From positions 1 to 14,527 of the forward strand of contig JBIOUF010000217.1 of NCBI GenBank assembly GCA_044866695.1: a stretch of DNA of 14,527 bases, read 5' to 3'. The notes beneath the pieces are model-generated. The model worked only from the letters and a program-made list of their open reading frames with translations. It searched no databases and had not been told where the DNA came from. The DNA comes from JBIOUF01 sp044866695 (GTDB lineage: Bacteria > Actinomycetota > Actinomycetes > Propionibacteriales > Nocardioidaceae). A program made the position numbers and the translations under genes. This document shows positions 1-5,935 of the stretch, piece after piece. The first letter of the stretch is position 1. Each line of letters begins with the position of its first letter.

Positions 1-755
1 CGGTCAGCTGTTCGAGCGCGCACCAGCCGTACGCCGGTCGCAAGCAGCCACACGAGCCAGGCGGCGTAGCCGGGCATCCCCACGAACAGGAGCGCCGAGC
101 CGCCCGCGATCGCGAGGCTGGCCGCCCCGGCGGCAAGCAGTAGGCCTCCCCCGGCCACGCCGAGCAGACGCTGCCACGGCGGCGTCAGCCAGCTCGCATG
201 CGCCGCCAGCGCAGCGCCGATGAATGTGGTGCCCAGCGCCGGCAGCGCCAGCGCGAACGCTGCTGCATGCAGTTGCCAGGCGAGCTCGAACACCGGGCTC
301 GGCTCGGCGAGCTCGCCGGCGGACAGCACGACCCCGTTCCACAGAACGGCGTAGAGCGCGAGGACCGCCGAGAGCGTCGCGCCTGCGGCCACCGCGAGGC
401 GCGACCAGTCCGCGCCCGCACCGCCGCGGCGCACGACGAGCCCGTGGAGACCGGTCACGAACCCGAGCAGCAGCGGCAGGTTCAGCGCCTCCAGGCCGAC
501 CGCGATCGCGACCGCCACCCGGTTCTCCGCGTGGAAGGCGAGCACCTCCTTGATCGGGTCCCCGTAGCCTGGCGCTCCGGCCCAGACCACCACCGCGTTC
601 TGGATCGCCACCGACGCTGCCAACGCGATCGCCGTCGCGCCCACGACCCGCTCTCGGAGCGCTCGGGTCGGGGTGGGCCCCGTCGTTGTCGCTGCCGCGC
701 TCACGGGCACGTGCAGGGCCTCCAGCGCGGTAGCGGTGTTCCGCGGTGATCTCAT
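1..755 (-). CDS. Polytopic membrane protein of unknown function (3' end beyond window)
   Basis: The frame starts at an ATG (753-755) preceded on the minus strand by AAGGAG with a 6-nt spacer, and stays open for 251 codons to the left edge, so the C-terminus is missing. An overlapping frame with a GTG at 762 is rejected because its product is Arg/Gly-rich and non-hydrophobic. The N-terminal ~35 residues are hydrophilic. About six hydrophobic segments follow, near residues 38-59, 78-107, 119-144, 155-186, 197-217 and 219-246. A short loop contains APGYGDPIKE (61-70), and HAENR (75-79) immediately precedes the second segment. This is consistent with an integral inner-membrane protein. I do not recognise the family and see no catalytic motif. 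The gene has its own ribosome-binding site and is separated by 153 bp from the eroded tail at 909, so it is probably transcribed alone. Confidence is high that it is coding and low for any function. Confidence 0.8.
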   Translation of the reverse strand, partial: MRSPRNTATALEALHVPVSAAATTTGPTPTRALRERVVGATAIALAASVAIQNAVVVWAGAPGYGDPIKEVLAFHAENRVAVAIAVGLEALNLPLLLGFVTGLHGLVVRRGGAGADWSRLAVAAGATLSAVLALYAVLWNGVVLSAGELAEPSPVFELAWQLHAAAFALALPALGTTFIGAALAAHASWLTPPWQRLLGVAGGGLLLAAGAASLAIAGGSALLFVGMPGYAAWLVWLLATGVRLVRARTAD

Positions 756-908
756 CTCTCACTCCTTGGTTGCGGCCGGATGACCGGTGACTCCACGATC
801 GCTGACTTCGACGACGGGCGGATCGGCTTCAGGGTCGTGTTCGTTCGGCCGATGGGACGATCTGTCTCTCGTGCTTTCGGCTGATACGCACCCCCCCTCC
901 CGAGCCGG

Positions 909-992
909 TCAGGCCACGACATAGATCCGCTCAGCCTCGACCCCGAGGGCGAGCGGACCGTCGCGTTGAGCGGTGATGTCTTGTTGATCGGT
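909..992 (-). pseudogene. Possible C-terminal remnant of an eroded gene
   Basis: Between the acetyltransferase stop and the membrane-protein gene, one minus-strand frame ends in GPLALGVEAERIYVVA and a TGA at 909-911, with G/C-biased third positions over about 25 codons. The pattern resembles the last strand of a TOBE-type domain at the end of some ABC-transporter ATPases. There is no start codon or upstream domain: going upstream, the frame simply enters the acetyltransferase gene in the wrong phase. It could be the leftover end of a deleted gene or chance codon bias. The family assignment is a guess. Confidence 0.22.
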
Positions 993-1006
993 GGAGCATC
1001 GTGGGT

Positions 1007-1465
1007 CTACACGTCCGCTGTTGAGCGCAGGAGGTGCAGCATCGGAAAGGGGCGTCCCTGTCCGTCGGTCTCGGTGCGCCCGACCTGCCGGAAGCCGCGA
1101 GCGGCGTAGAAGCGTCGTCCCGATGGGTTCTGCTCGTTGACGTCCACACGCAGGACAGCGAATTCCTTCGCGACCTTCGCCAGGAGCGCAGATCCGATTC
1201 CGCGGCCATGATGGGCCGGGTCCACGAAGAGCATGTGGATTTCCCCGTCGTGCTGTGCCAGGAAGCCGAGCGCCACTCCGTTGGCGTCCTGGGCGACGCG
1301 CAGGTCGGTGAAGGCGGGTAGGTATGTGCGGACGAGCTGCTCGTACCAGTCGACGTCCTCCGGGGTCAGGAAGGTGTGTGTGGCCTCGACCGCGGAGCGC
1401 CAAACGGCCAGGAGGTGGTCGAGGTCATCCGGTGCGGCGGCCCTGATGCTGATCGGGCCAGTCAT
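1007..1465 (-). CDS. GNAT-family N-acetyltransferase, YjaB-like
   Basis: The product of 152 residues is a single GNAT domain that probably transfers an acetyl group from acetyl-CoA to an unidentified amine in the cytoplasm. Numbered from the ATG at 1463-1465, the N-terminal strand is ISIRAA, followed by WRSAVEATHTFL. The acetyl-CoA loop is HHGRGIGSALL (motif A, R/QxxGxG/A type), then VDVNEQNPSGRRFYAARGF and a C-terminal strand RTETDGQGRPFPMLHL. The ATHxFL, VNEQN and GRxExDxxGxPxPxL signatures match my memory of E. coli YjaB, hence the call. The start is ambiguous. AGGAGG (1480-1485) lies 14 nt before this ATG, 11 nt before an in-frame GTG (1466-1468) and only 3 nt before an out-of-frame ATG-GCA-CTG-TGA micro-ORF. 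Its TGA overlaps the chosen ATG as TGATG. No neighbour suggests its substrate. Confidence 0.88.
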   Translation of the reverse strand: MTGPISIRAAAPDDLDHLLAVWRSAVEATHTFLTPEDVDWYEQLVRTYLPAFTDLRVAQDANGVALGFLAQHDGEIHMLFVDPAHHGRGIGSALLAKVAKEFAVLRVDVNEQNPSGRRFYAARGFRQVGRTETDGQGRPFPMLHLLRSTADV

Positions 1466-1566
1466 CACAGTGCCATGGTCCTCCTGGGGCGTCGGCGCCA
1501 CCAGCGCGGCGCTGGGAGCGGAGTGTCGATCTTGAGCTGAGCGAACGTGAGGAATGCGTCATCCAC
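1465..1566 (-). CDS. Possible 33-residue small ORF coupled to the acetyltransferase
   Basis: A GTG at 1564-1566, preceded by AAGGA with a 5-nt spacer, opens a 33-codon frame beginning VDDAFLTFAQLKIDTP and continuing with an Arg/Trp-rich tail. Its TGA (1465-1467) shares one base with the acetyltransferase ATG. The stop/start overlap and fair third-position G/C favour a real, translationally coupled cistron. Small size, lack of a recognised family and position beside a degraded gene argue against it. It could also be a remnant of the sequence that replaced the GH43 3' end. Confidence 0.28.
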   Translation of the reverse strand: MDDAFLTFAQLKIDTPLPAPRWWRRRPRRTMAL

Positions 1567-1948
1567 GGTGATCCTTGCCCCATGGGGTCCTGGCGGTGGC
1601 ACGCCTGTTCAGGTCGCGCCCGGCGAAACGCACGCTGCATCTCCCACGGTGAGCTTGGTGACCACGGAGGCGCTGCGGCATGGGCGGCCGAGAGGAGTCG
1701 GAGCGGTGGGGTGCGCTTCGGGCTGATGTTGGGTCTAAGGTCGGAACGCCACCGACCTCGACCTGCTCTGGCCTCGTCGCCACGTTGCCGATGTGGGTCC
1801 AAGTGGCCAAGTCGGTGCTGCGATAGAGGGGAAGGCCCGGCAAGCACTCGAACGACGAGGTCACCAGGTAGTACGCGCCGTCCGCGTGGACAACGCTCGG
1901 GTCGGGGTTGAATCCTGGAATCAGGGGTTGGGTCCAATCGTCATACAC
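1559..1948 (-). pseudogene. GH43 glycosidase (beta-xylosidase/arabinofuranosidase type), N-terminal stump
   Basis: The ATG at 1946-1948 opens a frame whose first ~65 residues are unmistakably GH43: PLIPGFNPDPSVV (holding the Asp that acts as general base in this family), AYYLVTSSFECLPGLPLYRS, LATWTHIGNV and RPEQVEVGGVPT. Intact members continue with a GGxWAPTxR-like segment and run to ~500 residues. Here homology stops after GGVPT near 1740, and the remaining ~65 codons are Arg/Ser/Pro-rich with no similarity in any of the three frames. The general-acid Glu and the rest of the five-bladed propeller are missing, so the product cannot be active. GGAG lies about 11 nt before the ATG. It starts 38 nt after the GH2 stop, so it was the distal gene of that operon and once extended the hydrolytic range of the locus. 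Confidence 0.82.
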
Positions 1949-1986
1949 CGTTTCACTCCGTTCGTTCTGGTCTGGTGAACCGAGGA

Positions 1987-4380
1987 CTACCGGGCTTCGA
2001 TGTGGATCACGGCGTCCGCGAGCCTCGGCGACGCGATCGTCACGGTGATGGCCCCTCCCGCGATCGGTCGGACGACGGCCAATGCGCGACCGTCGAAGGT
2101 CGAGTGGACCGAGTCGACGTACGACTCCTCTGTCGCTGGAGAGGCATTCCCAAGACCAGCCAGCACCGCAGGACCATCGATCGATACTGACAATTCAAGA
2201 TCGATCCCGAGAGCAACAGTTCCGTTGTCGTCCCGGAGGGATATGTCGACGTAGGTCAGGTCAGTCCCGTCGCCGCGGACCACTGTCCGATCCGCCACGG
2301 CGCACAACCGGACTGGCTCCTGCGCGGAAATCAGCGAGCTGCGACCGATCTCTCTGCCTGCCGAGCGCGCGATGGCCAACAGCTGGCCCGATTCGAAGAC
2401 AGTCCAGAACTCCGTTCGGTAGCGATGCGGTTCCCCCGCGGGATGTACGCCGAGTGATCGGCCGTTGAGGAGCAACTCGACCTCATCGGCATCGCTGTAT
2501 ACCTCGACCACGACCGGCTGACCACCCGCACCCGAGAAGCTCCAACTGCCGACGCTGTCGCTCCAAGCCCACGGTGTGAGAGTCAGGTTGTGCCCGTGCC
2601 GTTCAGGACGCTGCACCGCTATGTACGGGTCAGTTCTCAGGCCGAAGACGATCTCGCGGTAGTACGAGACTGGACGACGATGCCCGGTGATGTCGAGGTC
2701 ACCACACCACGCCAGCAGCCACGGGTAGGGAGCGCCCGGCTGACCTGCCGTTGGGTCGTCGGCGTCAGCCACCCGCCCGATGCCCGCCTCGCCGAGGTAG
2801 TCCCATCCGGTCCAGGTGAAGTCGCCGATGACGTGGGGGTTGTCCTGCACCAGTCGCCACAGCCGATCAATGTGCCCAGGAAAGGTTTCGCTGCCGACTA
2901 TCACTCGATGCGGATAGTGCTCGCGATCGAGCTCATAGCGTGTGTCCATGTAGTTCATGCCCGCGACATCGAGAACGGCGAACGCCTCCTCAGTGCCGGT
3001 GGCGACACGTTCAGAGGCTGCGACTCTCCCCCAGTGCTCGCCGAGGTTCGTCAGCAAGGCATTGATGCCGCCCTCGGGCAGCACCGGCGAGACAGTCAGG
3101 ATTCCGTTGACGGCATTGGTCACCAAGCGCGAGTCGTCGAGCTGTCGCAGACGCTCAGAGATGCGACGAGACCACACCCGCCCATGCGCGGCCGCCAGCT
3201 CGGGAATCTCGTTCCCGATCGAGTACATGATGACGCTCGGATGGTTCTGGTCCTTACGAACCATGGCTTCGAGGTCGCGCTCCCACCACTCCGGGAATTG
3301 GAGTGCGTGGTCGGAATCGGACTTGGGAGCGGTCCACATATCTGTCAGCTCGTCCATCACCAGAACCCCGAGCCGATCACACGCGTCGAGCATGGCCCGG
3401 CTCATGGGGTTGTGCGCACTGCGCAACGCGTTGAAGCCGGCCGCTCGGAGCAGCTCCACTCTCCGTTCATCTGAGCGCGCGAAGGCAGACGCGCCCAAGA
3501 TGCCGTTGTCGGAGTGGATGCACGCACCGCGGAGCTTCAGCTGCTCACCATTGATCCGCAGACCTCGGAGCGGATCGGCACTCACCGTTCTGATCCCGAA
3601 GCTGACGACCTCGGCGTCCAGGTGGGTTTCACCGCGCAACAGGTCCACCGTTGCTCGGTACAACGCAGGACTGGCGGGGCCCCACAACTGCGGGTTCTCC
3701 AAGACGAGTCTTTGCCGGGCGGTGGTCTGTTCGCCGGGCTGGACAGTGATCGGGAAGGTCGCCGAGACGGCCCCGTCACCGTCGGGGTCGATCACGTTGA
3801 GCTCAGCGGACAGCTCAGCGACGCCCCGACTCTGGTTCTCGACTGTCACGGCTACATCGACCAACGCGCACGTCTCGTCGATCTCCCTGGTGGTGACGCG
3901 CACTCCGTCCACGGCAATGTGCTCGAGCGTCCCGACAAGCAAGTGGACCGGACGATGGATGCCGGCGCCGGCGTACCACCGCGAGTCTGCACTCGTCCGG
4001 CACTCGACACGGATCTCGTTCTCGACTCCGTAGCGCAGGTGGGGGTCGAGCGGGACGACGAACTGGGTGTAGCCGGCCGCCCACCGGCCAGCGAGGGCGC
4101 CGTTGACGAAGGTCTGTGCCGATCTCTGGACGCCCTCGAACTCGAGCACCACCACTCGATCGCGCCATTCCTCGGGGGCATGGAGCATCCTCCGGTACTC
4201 GTACGCGCCGCCTGGCAGGTACCCGGACGCCCCACCATGGGCAGGGTCGCGAGGTTTGCCGATGCTGGCGTCGTGCGGAACGTTGACGCCGCGCCACTCG
4301 GGCGCATGCCCCAACAGCTCAGCGAACTCGGAGGTCTTGTCACGCACCGACCAACCCGCCGTCAGCGGCGTGCGCTGCAT
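1987..4380 (-). CDS. Glycoside hydrolase family 2, beta-galactosidase type with DUF4982-like region
   Basis: This 797-residue enzyme should hydrolyse terminal beta-linked sugar (probably galactose) from imported oligosaccharides. There is no signal peptide, so it is cytoplasmic. Domains in order: sugar-binding jelly roll (~1-150, with VNVPHDASI, FEGV, FVNG, RWYAGAGIHRPV); Ig-like immunoglobulin fold (~155-265); TIM barrel (~270-585); DUF4982-like beta domain (~590-680); C-terminal Ig-like domain (~690-797). The acid/base is Glu391 in YSIGNEIP and the nucleophile is Glu498 in IVGSETFPGH. Both are present, as is RSAHNP (320-325). The ATG is supported by AAAGGAG five bases upstream. The gene lies 308 bp beyond the ROK gene with an AT-rich inverted repeat in the gap, so it may have its own promoter. 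Beta-glucuronidase, beta-mannosidase or arabinosidase activity cannot be excluded from sequence. GH36 nearby favours galactosides. Confidence 0.93.
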   Translation of the reverse strand: MQRTPLTAGWSVRDKTSEFAELLGHAPEWRGVNVPHDASIGKPRDPAHGGASGYLPGGAYEYRRMLHAPEEWRDRVVVLEFEGVQRSAQTFVNGALAGRWAAGYTQFVVPLDPHLRYGVENEIRVECRTSADSRWYAGAGIHRPVHLLVGTLEHIAVDGVRVTTREIDETCALVDVAVTVENQSRGVAELSAELNVIDPDGDGAVSATFPITVQPGEQTTARQRLVLENPQLWGPASPALYRATVDLLRGETHLDAEVVSFGIRTVSADPLRGLRINGEQLKLRGACIHSDNGILGASAFARSDERRVELLRAAGFNALRSAHNPMSRAMLDACDRLGVLVMDELTDMWTAPKSDSDHALQFPEWWERDLEAMVRKDQNHPSVIMYSIGNEIPELAAAHGRVWSRRISERLRQLDDSRLVTNAVNGILTVSPVLPEGGINALLTNLGEHWGRVAASERVATGTEEAFAVLDVAGMNYMDTRYELDREHYPHRVIVGSETFPGHIDRLWRLVQDNPHVIGDFTWTGWDYLGEAGIGRVADADDPTAGQPGAPYPWLLAWCGDLDITGHRRPVSYYREIVFGLRTDPYIAVQRPERHGHNLTLTPWAWSDSVGSWSFSGAGGQPVVVEVYSDADEVELLLNGRSLGVHPAGEPHRYRTEFWTVFESGQLLAIARSAGREIGRSSLISAQEPVRLCAVADRTVVRGDGTDLTYVDISLRDDNGTVALGIDLELSVSIDGPAVLAGLGNASPATEESYVDSVHSTFDGRALAVVRPIAGGAITVTIASPRLADAVIHIEAR

Positions 4381-4567
4381 CGTGACTCCTTTGTCATGGG
4401 GGTTCCGCGCTCGGGGTGCACGATCACACCGGATCTGTGGATGTCACCGGCCCCGACCGTCGCCTGGTTCATGCCGAGGGTTCCCGACCTCGGACCAACT
4501 GACTGCGAGCCGCGTCGAGCGTCTCGAGGATGTCGATGGCGTCGCCAGCATAGGCCGGGCATGAATC

Positions 4568-4587
4568 AGAAGCAAGATTCTTGTTCT
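4568..4587. promoter_or_regulatory. Candidate operator: AT-rich inverted repeat upstream of GH2
   Basis: The core CAAGA-T-TCTTG is a perfect 5+1+5 palindrome. It extends outward to AGAA/TTCT if one G is bulged on the left arm. It lies about 190 bp before the GH2 start in the only A/T-rich patch of the gap, the usual setting of a sugar-repressor site. It is unlike the repeat at 5891-5915, so it may serve a different regulator. That binding assignment is inference. Confidence 0.4.
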
Positions 4588-4649
4588 ATTGACATTGCGC
4601 GACGCGTGGGAAACAACCCTGGACGCCCTGTGCAGTGCCATTCGTTCAA

Positions 4650-4674
4650 GACGGCTTCGCTCGCCCGCGCCGTC
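4650..4674 (-). terminator. Weak hairpin after the ROK gene
   Basis: GACGGC and GCCGTC form a 6-bp stem around a 13-nt loop, about 15 nt past the ROK stop codon on the minus strand. There is no U-tract, only TTG afterwards, so this is a marginal terminator candidate. Confidence 0.22.
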
Positions 4675-4688
4675 AGATGGGCTGGCTA

Positions 4689-5843
4689 TCAGATAGCGCC
4701 GAGCACGTGCTGGACGCTGACGAGTGCGGCTCCGCGGGCCCAGTCGGTGAAGGTGAGTGGTTCGGCGGAGATGTCGAGTCGGCAGCGTTGGGCGAGGCCG
4801 TGGCCGTCGCGGAGCCGGTCGGTGAGGGTTGCTTGCATGGCTGGTGATTCGACGAGGGGCCTGACGTCTTCGCCGGCTAGGACGATGCGTTCGGTTTGCA
4901 GGGCGCCGGCGAAGGTGGCGACGAGGTGGCCGAGGGCGCGGGCGGCGTCGTCGAACCAAGGGTGGCGGGTCTCGGCGCTGGTCACCAGCTCGGGATAGGT
5001 GACGGACCGCCGGAGGTGTTGGGACATCCGGTGGGCGATGGAGTCGGGGTAGAGGTAGGCGGCGACGCAGCCGTGGTGGTCGAGGTGGCAGGTGGGCCCT
5101 CGGGTGTCGATCGGGGCGTGGCCCAAGAGGTGGCCGTTGTCGATGAGTTCTTCGACGACGTGACCTTCGCGCACCAGGCCGAACCCGAGTCCGGCTCCGA
5201 CTGTGACGAGTCCGAAGGTGCTGTGCGACTTGCCGGCGCCGAACCAGAGCTCGGCGCGGGCCAGCGCTGTGACGTCGTTGGAGACGACGACCTTCGTACC
5301 CGTCGCCTCGGCAACCGGGTCCGCGAGGTCGATGTCGGTCCAGCCCAGGAAGACGCCCTCGTGGACGATGCTGCGGTCGGTGACCACTCCGCCGACGGAG
5401 ATGCCCAGCCCATCGAGTCGCGGAAGTCGGCGGGAGAGCCTGCGGGTCAGTCGTGTGATCGCTGCGATCGTCGCGGTGACGGGCACGGTGCCGTTGACGG
5501 CGGTGGGAAGCCGTGCCTTGCCGGTGCCTAGGACGTTGCCCAACAGGTCGCAGGCGACTCCGTACGCCGTGTCTGCGGTGAGCTTGATGCCGACCACGTG
5601 GTGCGCCTCGGGTACCGCGGACAGCACCTGACGGGGGCGGCCCAACGCGGCGGCGGTGTCGAGCTGTTCGGTGACGATGCCGCGGTTGAGCAGTGCCCGG
5701 GCGACTCTCGACATCGACGCGTCGGACAGGCGCAGGTCCGCGCCGAGCTGGCCTCGGCTGGCGGGGCCGTGCGTGAGGAGCCGCCGGGCCACCGCGAGAG
5801 AGGGACCCGAGAGCGTGGGCAGGCTCTGCGGCGACTGGGGCAC
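4689..5843 (-). CDS. ROK-family transcriptional regulator (NagC/XylR type)
   Basis: This 384-residue protein has a winged HTH (~residues 11-75, with ASRGQLGADLRLSDASMSRV and the wing ending GRPRQVL) and a ROK sugar-binding domain (~82-384). ROK features include VVVSNDVTALARAELW (Asn189-Asp190), the glycine loop TVGAGLGFGL (214-223) and NGHLLGH (236-242). The kinase-type DxGxT phosphate motif is absent after residue 85, as expected for a repressor rather than a sugar kinase. The zinc motif is degenerate: Cys252 and Cys259 are present, but the middle Cys of the usual CxCGxxGC is Leu254 and the following Glu position is Ala. Translation begins at a GTG (5841-5843) with no Shine-Dalgarno. A TAGCAT -10-like box ends six bases upstream, suggesting a leaderless transcript. 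It is divergent from the sugar importer operon, which it probably represses. Its ligand is unknown. Confidence 0.92.
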   Translation of the reverse strand: MPQSPQSLPTLSGPSLAVARRLLTHGPASRGQLGADLRLSDASMSRVARALLNRGIVTEQLDTAAALGRPRQVLSAVPEAHHVVGIKLTADTAYGVACDLLGNVLGTGKARLPTAVNGTVPVTATIAAITRLTRRLSRRLPRLDGLGISVGGVVTDRSIVHEGVFLGWTDIDLADPVAEATGTKVVVSNDVTALARAELWFGAGKSHSTFGLVTVGAGLGFGLVREGHVVEELIDNGHLLGHAPIDTRGPTCHLDHHGCVAAYLYPDSIAHRMSQHLRRSVTYPELVTSAETRHPWFDDAARALGHLVATFAGALQTERIVLAGEDVRPLVESPAMQATLTDRLRDGHGLAQRCRLDISAEPLTFTDWARGAALVSVQHVLGAI

Positions 5844-5849
5844 GACTTC

Positions 5850-5855
5850 ATGCTA
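5850..5855 (-). promoter_or_regulatory. Probable -10 box for a leaderless ROK transcript
   Basis: On the minus strand TAGCAT (4 of 6 matches to TATAAT) ends six bases before the GTG start. That spacing would put the first transcribed base on the start codon. No good -35 box was found. The absence of a ribosome-binding site fits leaderless translation, which is common in actinobacteria. Confidence 0.45.
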
Positions 5856-5866
5856 GAAGGTGACCC

Positions 5867-5895
5867 TTGTCACGGCGCCCCGAACGCATTAGTTT
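5867..5895 (+). promoter_or_regulatory. Candidate promoter of the sugar importer operon
   Basis: TTGTCA (5867-5872; 5 of 6 to TTGACA) is separated by 17 bp from TAGTTT (5890-5895; a weak -10). The -10 overlaps the left arm of the inverted repeat at 5891-5915, so a bound repressor would block polymerase. A second short palindrome, GTGAC-N4-GTCAC (5860-5873), covers the -35. The promoter lies 41-69 bp before the ATG of the binding-protein gene. Confidence 0.45.
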
Positions 5896-5915
5896 CATTC
5901 TGCCCGAAAGAAACT
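5891..5915. promoter_or_regulatory. Candidate ROK operator, 10-5-10 inverted repeat
   Basis: The left arm AGTTTCATTC and right arm GAAAGAAACT are complementary at 9 of 10 positions around a TGCCC spacer. The site is A/T-rich in a 70% G+C background. It lies between two divergent genes, one a ROK regulator, and overlaps the importer -10 region. This is the classic architecture of an autoregulated sugar repressor. The binding partner is inferred from position only. Confidence 0.6.
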
Positions 5916-5935
5916 CCGGGATCGGGAGGGCGTCG

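Larger units (their letters stand above)
4381..4688. other. 308-bp gene-free region between GH2 and ROK genes
   Basis: No frame here gives a recognisable protein. The open frames are shadows of GH2 or ROK or are Arg-rich noise. It contains the GH2 ribosome-binding site next to 4380, an AT-rich inverted repeat at 4568-4587, and a weak hairpin at 4650-4674 just after the ROK stop. Its local A+T enrichment at 4561-4600 stands out from the surroundings and fits a regulatory region for GH2. I could not define a convincing -35/-10 pair on the minus strand. Confidence 0.5.

Noticed and set aside
4..762. Minus-strand 252-residue frame from GTG 762
   Set aside because: It is Arg/Gly-rich and soluble-looking. 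The overlapping frame from ATG 755 has a good ribosome-binding site and a coherent multi-helix protein.
891..897. Run of seven C residues
   Set aside because: It is a single homopolymer in an intergenic region with no repeat structure or link to a gene start. It is a possible sequencing-error site, nothing more.
4589..4594. TTGACA on the plus strand near 4590
   Set aside because: It is a perfect -35 hexamer, but there is no -10 at 16-19 bp and no plus-strand gene downstream until 5936.
3514..4998. Long plus-strand frame of 494 residues opposite GH2 and ROK
   Set aside because: It is antisense to two genes with clear family motifs, shows no domain of its own and is typical spurious ORF length in high-GC DNA.
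5867..5935. TTG-initiated N-terminal extension of the solute-binding protein
   Set aside because: It would place promoter and operator inside the coding region and put extra residues in front of the lipoprotein signal. The ATG at 5936 has a strong ribosome-binding site.
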